The notes under the pieces are model-generated. The model saw nothing but the letters and a program-made list of their open reading frames with translations, was not told the DNA's origin and made no database searches. 64,000 bases of DNA, taken from assembly GCA_036023115.1 (NCBI GenBank), contig JAYKKT010000061.1, positions 11,467,501 through 11,531,500 on the forward strand. Direction: 5' to 3'. The position numbers and the translations under genes are program-made. This stretch comes from Brasenia schreberi (lineage: Eukaryota > Streptophyta > Magnoliopsida > Nymphaeales > Cabombaceae). Below are positions 54,200 to 64,000 of this stretch, in pieces; position 1 is the first letter of the stretch, and every line of letters begins with the position of its first letter.

Positions 54200-56250
54200 G
54201 ACCTAATATTATTGATTGTTCTATTTGCATTCATTTTTTTTAAAATTCATTTGCAATCTAATGTAGAACAACTAGAAGGTAAATCAATCAATACTTAAGT
54301 ACCATCCAAGATAATTAATTGAATTTCATCATTACTAGCTTCTTTCAAAAACTTAACCTATGATAAGGTCATAATTTGTTATAAAGTGACAGGATCATCC
54401 TCAATAATAAAACTAGTAAAGTCACTTATAAAGTTTTTGGTTGTCCTAACATGTTTATTTCTTTAGACTCTTCTGATATAAAAATAACATATTCCTAATC
54501 ATCTCTCATATTTGTCATCCTTTTATATGATTTGAAAATACATTGAACCTTATTTCTATAAAATTTGAAACTTTTTTAAAACTTTATCTTTACTTTAAGT
54601 AAGCAAACATAATAATATCGATTATAATCGTCAATGAATGTAATAAAATATCCTTAATTATCATTTCATTGAATTCACAAATGTCAATATGCACTAAGTC
54701 TAGTATTTCAGATTTTTTATAAAAAGGTTTTTTAGGTTGCTTCATCTGAACACATATTTCACATTTATACTTTCTATGTATGATAGACTTAAAAATAAGA
54801 TTCAAATTTGTTATACATTTTATAAAGCTAAAATTAACATTACTTAACCTTTCATGTCATACATGAGATGATTTAACATTGAAAGCAAGAAGAAAAAGAA
54901 TAAGAATCTTTATTATCATTAAAATTTAAAAAAAATCAATTACAAGTTTCTCATGAATTTTAAACAAATCTTTTATATCACACAAATATAATTTTTCAAA
55001 TAAACACTAAGTACTAGGCCATATAATTATGACTTTATTATTTACAATCTAATCGTATATCCTCTCTAACTAAGATTGACTATGCAAGATATCACAGTCA
55101 ATCATATAAATATGTCAGACTCCATGAAGAGTCAAGATCTTTCTTAAAAGAAACTTAAAATCCATATGTCTTGCCCATCGATTTCAGTAGTCAAATAATC
55201 TCCAATGGTTATGTGTCTATCATAGATGATCTGCTAAGACAAAAATAAAGACCGGTTAGCACAAACATGTACATTTGCCTCAATATTTATAATCAAGTAA
55301 TATTGTTCATAAATATAAAGTGTTTTAGGTTTAAAAAAAAGATATCCGTCATTAATTATGGATGCACTAGTCATGATATTGACCATAACTCTCTTAACAG
55401 ACGTAGGTTTCATGACTTTCTTGGTGGGACACTCTCTAGCACAATGTTCAATCTCACTATAAATACTACACGGATTATTTTCCAATTTTTTTTAGATCTT
55501 AGCTTTTGATTTGACTATTTTCTCTTAGGATTACTAGATTATTTCTTTTAGACCGTCAAGTTGAGTTTAGGGATGTTATCAATAGATATAGTTGATTTAT
55601 AACTTCATTGCTACATCTATCATAAGATCATCTAGGATAATCTTATCCTTTTTATGCTTGAGATCTAGATCGAAGTCATTAAAACTTAAGAAACTTCTTA
55701 ATATATATAATAATAAATTTATCAAGAAGTTTCAACTCAACTTCCTTAAAGTCATGACATAGAAACTAAAACTCATGTTCTGCTAAGTCACAAATTTTGT
55801 CTCTATCATTTGATATTTAAAAAACTTGGTCATGAAATATTTTTGAAGACCGATATCTTAAGTATTGTATTTTCGGTCTAAGGCAATCTACATATCTTTC
55901 ATTGTTATAAAAAAAAGAAGAACTGTATATGCCAAATAAAATATTCGATAGTGCCGACAATCCGACTCATAAATACAAGTAACCCTAACATAGTCAACTA
56001 TATTTTCATGACGATAAACTTTTATGTAATGAAGGTCATGTCAACTAAGACATGTTCATGGTTACTAATTTCTCTAAAAATATTAGAAGAAACCATATGA
56101 CTAATATACAAAAAGGTAATATGCAATAAACATAAACATGTTGACATTAACAAAAACCATAGATTCATGAAAGTTCACAAGTAAACAGATCACAAAACAA
56201 GCAAAGCAAAATAAAATCAATAATCAACTTATTTGTTTGAGTTGTCCTCA
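54200..56250 (-). mobile_element. Ty1/copia relic (gag to integrase)
   Basis: Minus strand in order: a gag-like stretch near 55,900-55,600, a damaged CCHC zinc knuckle at 55,485-55,234 (CSIYSEIEHCARECP, second Cys replaced by Tyr), then a GAG-pre-integrase/integrase block at 54,805-54,590 (KCEICVQMKQPKKPF, LDLVHIDICEFN). Frames are broken throughout and no LTRs were found. Confidence 0.78.
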
Positions 56251-56964
56251 CGAACTTGCTTTCAAGAAATCAACACCCTCTATCAAGTACGCATAGGTAT
56301 CAATGCCTTTGTCTCATGATAAAATGGTCACATAGGTAAAAGTACATATATGAGCTCAAGCCACTTCAATCACGTCTAATCAGTCAAAGAGCATGAGTAA
56401 GCACTGCAGAAGGAAAATGGAGAGAGAAATTTTGTTAACTCATTTGATTAGAGAGTCATAATCAGGCTTTATACTAAAGCCAGTCTCGGATCCACTCCAC
56501 CAATTGCACCTCTTTGAGTCTGTCACACAACGATTTTATGTCTCCTTGAGTAGGAATTCATTTGATTGTTACAATAAAACTTTTTTGTATAAAAAAATAT
56601 TAAAAACTTAAGATAATTTCTGAATGTGAGCCCAACTTGACGTATGTGCTCATGCATGTGTAGTCATCTATGTCCTTTTCAAGCTCTTTGAAATAAGGTT
56701 TATCAATTACCATCTATATAAAAGAATATATGAAATTTTTTCAACGATCAATATGGTACTAAATAACGCCCAATGATACATGTAAAATCCCTCAGTTACA
56801 TGTGACTTTCACCTTAATCAAGGATATATCAAATAAGTATTAGAAGATATTTAAATAGAAATTAAATACAATTAATGTCACATGAATTTAATTAATTCAA
56901 CCATCATTTATTAGTCATTAAGTCCACCAAAAATATGACAATTGATTTGGTTATTTCTAAGACG
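56251..56964. other. Intergenic, no gene recognised
   Basis: May include the 5' side of the copia relic, but I see no LTR ends and no coding signal. Confidence 0.4.
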
Positions 56965-57080
56965 GTAACCAAACCTTTTCTTCTCCACTACGTGGGGTAC
57001 GCTAGTAGATTCATAATCGCTGTTGAGCTCCATCCTGTGTCATGTTAGCATGTAGATACCAATAAGCACTAGCTTGTAAC
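56965..57080 (-). mobile_element. Very old RTE LINE 3'-end fragment
   Basis: AACCTTTTCTTCTCCACTACG then GGGGTACGCTAGTAGATTC and CCTGTGTCATGTTAGCA follow the order of the 3' end of the intact copies on the minus strand. The (CAA)n run is gone. Confidence 0.65.
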
Positions 57081-58174
57081 TCCAGACAATCACGATCATG
57101 TTTTATCTGCTGATTATGTTCTATTTGTTGCATTGAATTTTCCTCACACATGTCAACTTGAATATAACCCGATCTTTTGTTTTCAATCTACCTCTTCGGC
57201 TCGTGTTTGTTGGTCTGTGTTTAGCTTTCGTGTTGTGTTTCATGTTGTCAGCACATTTCTGTGTCATATTTGAGATCAAATGTGTCCACATGAAAAACCC
57301 GTAATTTTTCTTGAATTACGTTGGATGGGTACATGATAAACGTAAACTAAATGAAATACTTAATTTAGTCTGCACTCAGTTAAGTACAAGAAAAAAGTTA
57401 GGATTTTTTACTATTGGTAGCGGATAGGGTGGGGGAAGAGACGAGAGATCAAAATAGTGAGGAGAGAGAAGGTGCAGTCGGAATAGACGCGAAGGAAGGG
57501 TAGGGGAGAACCTAGAAAAAAATCAGGTAGGGTAGGCACAGAATAAAAGTAGGGGAGAGACTAAAAATAACATTTTGCTGAAAAATGTTTTCAAAATTTT
57601 GTTAAAGAACGTATATAATATATATATATATATATATATATGATATAATAGCAATAAGTATTCAAGAATTTTATTATAAATCCAATTATATGCCTCTTAA
57701 GATGTTGAATAGGATCTGTGATCGAATGTTGGACAAACAACTCTCTTCATTATATTGGAGGTTGTTTGGGCTTACAAAGAACTTACCAACCCTACATATT
57801 CCTCCGTCTCCATGCATATAGAACAAGTTTTTTTGGAAAGGTACGCTGGTGTAGGATAACCAAAATCCAAATCCATGAGAGAGTCTAAGCATGTACTACC
57901 ACTTGGGGTAGCAATTTTGGACCCCACCCCACAACACGGACCTGACCAAAAAATCAGTCTAAATTGGGATTGAGGTGCCCTGGGTTGGGTCTGTTGTCAG
58001 GCCAAAGAAACCCCAAAAATTGTTGTGCTGGGTACGGGTCAACGTGAACCTGATGTGTGTATATACCGATAAATGTTCGTTGAACATATTATAGATATAT
58101 ACTACATATATAAATCTACCAGCATGGACGCACGCACTGGCGCACACACACACACACAGATTTGTATTCTAAGT
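57081..58174. other. Intergenic, (AT)n at 57,618-57,641
   Basis: 57,700-57,890 reads RMLDKQLSSLYWRLFGL and NKFFWKG in a broken plus frame, vaguely like an L1 fragment, but too short and decayed to call. Confidence 0.4.
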
Positions 58175-58422
58175 AGTCCACATATTCCGCAACATGATGA
58201 ACTTCACGTGAATTATATTAACTGCAGTTTGCGGCTTCCAAAGGGCGCTCCGTCGCCATTGTATCAGAGTTCTGAAAGTGTTGGGAGGCTGGGAAGCAGA
58301 GTCTTAAACGCTCATAATTTAATAATTACTTGGACGTACAACTTACATGTGACAAGTTTATCAAAAGGGGATACGATGGCAGATATTGATTGGTTTAAAA
58401 AGTGGGGAGATTACCATTAGCT
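58175..58422. repeat. Segmental duplication, copy 1 (about 250 bp)
   Basis: Matches 58,615-58,881 with an offset of about 441 bp. Shared anchors: CACATATTCC, TCGCCATTG, TTTAATAATTACTTG, GGCAGATATTGATT, and ACCATTA near the end. Roughly four-fifths of positions agree by eye. Confidence 0.85.
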
Positions 58423-58614
58423 AAACGGTGCGCTTATATAATCCAAAAGCAGATCAGGTCGGGTCTGTATTTAGAGAAAATGTCCTCAAGAAAAAACGGG
58501 TCGGCTCTAGGTCGGTCACTTTCGACCCAAACCCAAACCGTGGACACGATTCCCACCCATATCTCGCACTTCACTTGCATCTGTAGTCACACAATGAGAT
58601 CCAACGATCCAAAG

Positions 58615-58881
58615 TGGTCCACATATTCCACAACACAGTGAACTTCGTGTGAATTACATAAGCGCGCATCTTGCTACTTCCACAGCACTCTCCTTCGCCA
58701 TTGAATCAGAGTACTGAAATTGTTGAGAAGTTGGGAAGCACAGTCCTGAGGCTAAGCGCTCTTAATTTAATAATTACTTGAAAAGAGGTAACATACAACT
58801 TACAAGTAACAAGTTTATCCAAATAAGATATAATGGCAGATATTGATTAGTTTAAAGAGTAGGGAGATGACCATTATCTAA
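58615..58881. repeat. Segmental duplication, copy 2
   Basis: Second copy of the 58,175-58,422 segment, same orientation, with small insertions. About 190 bp of unrelated, GC-richer text separates the copies. Confidence 0.85.
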
Positions 58882-59620
58882 TGTAGTGACGTTCTAACAA
58901 AATGATTGCAACAAGACAAGTGTCACTTGACTTCTTAATTTGTTATCTTCACAATTGGTGAGATAATCTCCTCCATTTTAAAATCCAGATATTTTGAACA
59001 CCATCGCAATTTTATATATCATGTGATAGTTGTTGGAGCTCTACGCGCGCGTACACACACACACACACACAGAGAACACAAAGATAACACGATTTTCTCA
59101 CAACCATCTCCTAATTAGTTAGGCGACACGGCTGATCTAGTTTGATAGAGTTTTTAACAGTTCTGAAAACTGTTTATCAGCAATAAGATTGATTTCTAAT
59201 TTAACATACCCTGTGATTAAGGGAGGGGGTCTCCTCCCACTAATTAGATGAATTCCAGTATAACTGAGTGGCCACTGACTCCTATTGGAAGTTTACAATA
59301 CTATGACATCGAATATCAATACCTGGATACACCTTTACCTATTAATCGCACCGAAGTATATGATATACACAGTATCTCACAATTGATCATCATACGTTTT
59401 TGTTTATAGTTCTTGCAATTTGTTGTTGGTATACTTGGCTCGCTTGCCTCACTTGGTAACTCAATGAAAACGCCTTGGAGCTCAACCTATGCCTCAGGAG
59501 TTTATAGTTTTGGACGATCGGAGCTCTTTTTTTCAGTATTTAAAAGGAATATCCAAAATATGTTCTGAACAACTAATCTAGTATAGCATTGAATGCAATA
59601 CAATATCAATCACATATATG

Positions 59621-59663
<43 letters not shown>

Positions 59664-59739
59664 CAATACTCATGAGGAAGATGGTTTGAAGGGTTTCATT
59701 TGATTCATTCTGATGTTAGTTATTTGCATAAATGTCCTA
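58882..59739. other. Intergenic with (CA)n and (TG)n runs
   Basis: (CA)n at 59,054-59,070 and (TG)n at 59,634-59,662. No gene recognised. Confidence 0.55.
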
Positions 59740-60400
59740 CTAATAACAAGATCATTGAATCTATTTGTATTAGATCTTTATGATGTATGGAACTATTGAT
59801 TGATCCAATTAAATTTTAGATAGCATGGTTAGATCTAATTTCATTCCTAAAGCCAATCATGTACTTGAAGTTTTCTAAAGTGTTATCTTTGTAAGTCATC
59901 AAGTAAACATGACAGATAAAATATTTCATACCACTTTTAGTAGGACATCCATGCAAATCACAAGCATCAGAATGAATCAAATAAAAAACTTTAAAGCTTC
60001 TCCCAACTCTAAGAAAAGGAAGAGTTGTGATCTTAGTGAGTATGCAATAAGTACATGATTGGCATAGGAATTAAATTAGATCTAATCATGTCATCTAATT
60101 TTCTAAAATTTAAATGGCTCAATCAATAGTGCCATACATCATAAAAATATAATACAAATAGAATCAATGTTCTTATTATTAGCAATATTCAATTTAACCA
60201 CATCACCGGTATCTCTTTTCTGCATGCATCCCTTTGACAATATGAATTCAAGTACATAGTTAAACACATACTTATTTAGTAAGGATAATGACACCATCTC
60301 TCCCTCGATTACACCAATTTCTAGATTATTCTTGGATGCTTCACTTCCCTTGATGACCACCGGCTTCTCCTCCAACTCCTAGAGTAGTGCCTAATAAATC
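59740..60400 (-). mobile_element. Ty1/copia integrase relic
   Basis: Around 60,050-59,880 the minus strand reads SFKVFYLIHSDACDLHGCPTK-like codons and KYFICHVY, the start of a copia integrase core. An open frame at 60,375-60,139 lies upstream on the same strand and probably belongs to the same element. The copy is small and broken. Confidence 0.65.
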
Positions 60401-61039
60401 CTATGTAATATGTTATTGAGCTACTATTTCCACATTATTGGTTTCTATGATGGTTTTGTTACTCATTGAATCGGTTTTCATGGTGGCTCGTCGGATTCTT
60501 TGCATGTGCTTTTGCTGGAAAGAGAGACAATTCTATCTTGGGAGTGGCTCCTCGGTTCCATCCAATTTTGGGCATTAACAAATTATCTAATTGCTTTTGG
60601 CATAGTTTGTTTAGTAACATGTCATAATGGATCCTAAGAAAGAGCAAAACAATTCAACTTAACAAATTCCAAATAGTAATAGCTTAACAATTCCATAGTA
60701 ACATGTTGTGTCTTTCCCACCCCTACGTCTACCTAACCTAACCTGCATACAACAATGGTCTTCGTCTTTGAAGCTATATAAAAGGCGATTCTTTTGTGTT
60801 ATTTCGTCTTTGAATCTCTTCTCAAGCTTCTATTTTCTTCCGAGATGATTTCTTTGTAGAACGTGTGCTCCAAGTTTACACGTCTTATCACTTGCTGAGT
60901 TCAATTTGTGAGTGAGGAAACCTATAATCATATAATCAGGTGTTGACCCAATATGCAAAGGTCCCATATGACTTATGAGTTATACTTTGCTATTTGAAAT
61001 GTTGGGACCCATCTTCCCTAGCAACAGTTAATTAACAAT
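60401..61039. other. Intergenic, no gene recognised
   Basis: A small minus-strand frame at 60,647-60,459 has no recognisable match. Confidence 0.45.
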
Positions 61040-61175
61040 CAATTAAAAAAAACTGATTAGATCAATAAACCCAATATAAGTAATATCAATAATTGAGTTT
61101 TTATCTCAAAATGAAAATTAAACTTTTCATGTTACTTACATTGGGTTAATTTATTGATTTAATCAATTAACCCAA
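61040..61175. repeat. Small inverted repeat (hairpin), arms about 38 bp
   Basis: GATTAGATCAATAAACCCAA with TAAGTAAT at 61,056-61,085 is mirrored by the complement of TTACTTACATTGGG and TTTATTGATTTAATC at 61,130-61,170. The left arm lacks four bases present in the right. Loop about 45 bp. It could be a MITE remnant. Confidence 0.7.
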
Positions 61176-64000
61176 TTAGCCGTATCTCTCTTGTCTAGGG
61201 GTATGAGTAGAATGCTTAGATTTCATGGAGGGCATGAATCCATAGTTGTGGTATGCATACTGCAACTAGGGGTCTATCTGACCCGAGTTTGTTAATTAAA
61301 AGCAATAAGGTTTTGCGATAAAATACTGAGTCGTAAAATCAATAGTGAAACTTTGTTTGTCAAAAAAACTTAAACAAAGATGCACTTATTGGGTTGCACA
61401 AAGAAAGCATACAAACTTTAAAGAAACACTAAAGTGGCATGTACAAGTCCATGCCTTAAAAGTGGATCCGCTACATGATAAAGTCAATGGGATCTTCATA
61501 AAATGTTTATGAGAACCTTTTTGTTCCAAACTATTGAGTAGCTTTTGAAACCTGCCTACAATTAAGATGCAACTTGAGATACATCATAAATTTCAAAATT
61601 TATAGGACATGGTCTAAAGAATTACTTGATAAGATCTCACAATTTTGGAGAAGCTCATTTTTCCTTAACTTTGGTAATGCATCAACCTTTCTTTTACCAG
61701 AGTCCCTAGCGTGACACCCTAATAATTGGAGTCCATCAATGGGGTCGGCATTGACTGGCACCTAGTCTTCCCGTGCTAGACTAGCTTTAACCAAGATCAT
61801 AAGGGTTCAACAGAAGAAAAGACACAATGTGCATAAAGAGTAATTGGAAGGTAACAAAGAACTTGAAGAAAAGTAAAGTGATTTTATTGATAGCAAAAGG
61901 CGTGTGACTCACTAACATGCTTACCTCATAATGCATGACTCTTACTAAGCCCTAAAAAAGCCTACTTTCCTTTCTATACGAGGGCCCAAGACTAAGCACT
62001 AAGTTGTCAAGAGCCTGATTACACAACCATGTTAATGTTTTTGGTTGAAGGGTCACACTAGTACTAAACAAATCTAACAACTTAGCTATTGAAATTTTAA
62101 CAATCTAACGGAGTTCGATCATACATGATGAGTCATTCCATCATTTTAGAAACAGTGGAAGTGATGAACCTAACATATCGGGATCAATATGCATCTTTCC
62201 CAATGATGCATACTTGATTTTCCTTCCATATAGCAGTGATATTGATGGCATTACCTTTATATTACTCAGGAGGAAGACCAAACCCTGTAATATCTATTTG
62301 TAATTTTGTACTCAATTTGTTCTTTTAGAAAGATACATCTACAGATGAACACACAATCACACACATACAGAGGGAGCAGGGTTACTCAAACCAAAGGTCT
62401 ACGAGTTTCTTAAGGTATCTGAGCTCAATCAAAACCGAGTATTTAGAAAAGAAATGACATTCAAGTTTAGAAACATGGTAGGTTCCTCATTCAGTGCCAC
62501 TGCTTCGTATGAGGAACTTAAACAATCCCCATTTTATTAAGGTCTTTTATGCTGGAATATAAGGTTGAGCCAATGGCAGACCTAGGATTTTCTTTGGAGT
62601 GAGGCAAACTTCATTTGGTTGAAGTGAAGGCGAGGTGATCAATATAGTTTTCTAAACACTTTTAGTAGTAAATGGAGCTATGGATAAAAGAAGAAATCAT
62701 GAACATGGATTTTGATTATGTGATATAGGAGATGATTTCCAGAGCTACTCAAGGTGTTTTAGGAAAGATCTCAAAGCAGGGTCATTACGCTAGAGAATAA
62801 AGCATTATTCTTCTTATCGTACCATATTGAATGCATCATCTAGAATCGAGGGACATGGTGCTCTTTAGGATCTTATAGTTGTTGACTAAATTATATTTAG
62901 AATCGGAGAGTATTCCTAGGGTGTAGCAATGTTGGCTTATTGGTATGAATATTTTAGAAAAGCTTCCCGCAATTAGGTACAACAATTCTTTGATTGAGGT
63001 AATAACTACCTACCTTACCTATTGGTTTAAGTTAATATAGTTAACATTTCTTATAATGCATTAAATAAAGGCTTTGTGTTGCAGGCATTGATTTACAAAT
63101 ATTTTTCCACCTTTAGTGTAATCCCTTGACTTGGATGAGTTGACAAGCAAGATCAAGTAGGAAAATGGATAGGTTTATTCATAGGCATCTTCCTACTACT
63201 CATTTTGCTTGGAATAACAAGTGTTTGGACTTGTTGATAGCAAATAATGCACGTGATTATGGACATATGGTTGAAATTTACACCAAATAACTAACAAAGT
63301 CTATACATTTGACAGTGATGTTGATATCATTTATTTTTTCATTGTAGATTGATTGATAGTCATATTGCTTAAGTCAACAAGATGTACAAGGGCATCTTAA
63401 GTCATGATCCTCATCTTCTCTACTTCAAAACCCATCTTTAAAGCCTGTTAGAGCCTTGAATTAGTATATGGTTACTTTGGTCCCATGGTGTTGAAGAAAA
63501 GAATTTTTAAATATACCTTGGTTTTGGTTTATCTTATTAGGCTCAGGCCCATGGGTTAGTATATTATATATACTCATCACTTTTGTCTAAGAGATCAGTC
63601 ACATCATTATGTTAGCTTCATCTTCCAGTAGGCTTTCACCCTATAGCATTGAATGCATGTAAAGTAGCATTTGTTCACATCACTTGTTCATATTAAGGTT
63701 CATTAAATAAAGATGTTAAATACACTCCCTATTATTGTTTATAATACATTGCCAACATTGTAGAGTTAGTAACACCTATGGCGTGGAGGTTGTAGTGATA
63801 TATATAACCCTTGTTGATGGATCTTTCTACCATTGGCCTCCTTAACTATTGTAGCGACTGAATATGTCACTCGATGGTTGTTGATAACTTCCTAGTGAGT
63901 ATATCACTTTGCATATAGACTTATTCTCCAACAATCAAACTCTGATGTACATGTGTTTATTTCTTTGAATGTCTTTAAATCTTGAGAAATTGAACATATA
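61176..64000. other. Intergenic to window end, no gene recognised
   Basis: No frame of useful length in either strand and no splice-flanked homologous exon that I can recognise. CAATGGCAGACCTAGGATTTT near 62,571 recalls the terminus of the hAT-like MITE at 23.2 kb, but there is no opposite end. Confidence 0.5.

Noticed and set aside
62565..62620. Second hAT-like MITE like the one at 23.2 kb
   Set aside because: Only one loosely similar terminus is present; no inverted partner or 8-bp duplication was found.

Overview
The window is nuclear DNA of a flowering plant. Its genes carry canonical plant introns, it encodes a PLS-class PPR protein and ENOD93 proteins, and it is AT-rich, full of (AT)n/(GA)n arrays and non-LTR and copia retroelement debris. 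I cannot name the species from sequence alone. About 12% of the window is gene territory; the rest is repeats and unassigned AT-rich DNA.

Layout. 2.0-9.2 kb (minus): an intact nine-exon acid (gastric-type) lipase gene of about 412 residues. I could splice it completely and all exon phases agree; its big introns hold a decayed L1 fragment and a 3 x ~205-bp tandem repeat. 13.2-15.0 kb (minus): a single-exon PLS/E-class PPR gene, full length but split by one frameshift near 14,380. 16.2-21.1 kb: a nest of RTE-clade LINEs. One is a fresh-looking 5'-truncated insert with a perfect 21-bp target-site duplication; beside it an older plus-strand copy is cut in three by two minus-strand copies. 21.4-26.3 kb (plus): an intact four-exon soluble epoxide hydrolase gene (313 residues) whose second intron holds an RTE relic and, inside that, a hAT-like MITE with an 8-bp duplication. 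26.9-30.9 kb (minus): a copia pol relic followed by the longest RTE copy, with endonuclease plus reverse transcriptase and 5' tandem monomers.

The most coherent gene story is an ENOD93 (early nodulin-93) cluster of three copies: a broken one at 31.0-31.4 kb (minus), an intact one at 37.4-38.3 kb (minus) and an intact one at 52.2-52.9 kb (plus). The two intact copies have the same four-exon architecture and intron phases (1, 0, 1), with TATA boxes upstream. The broken copy keeps exon 1 and a degraded exon 2, and the RTE element lies immediately downstream in the same strand where exons 3-4 should be.

From 39 to 64 kb, apart from the third ENOD93 gene, I see no protein gene. There are two further RTE insertions with short duplications (41.1 and 42.5 kb), a very old RTE tail (57.0 kb), two copia relics (54.2-56.2 and 59.7-60.4 kb), a ~440-bp-spaced segmental duplication (58.2/58.6 kb), an array of four 33-bp-spaced hairpins (39.75-39.87 kb), a ~870-bp foldback element (33.0-33.9 kb, just upstream of this half), and many microsatellites. 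The genes are functionally unrelated (secreted lipase, organelle RNA processing, epoxide hydrolysis, ENOD93); only the ENOD93 copies form a family cluster.
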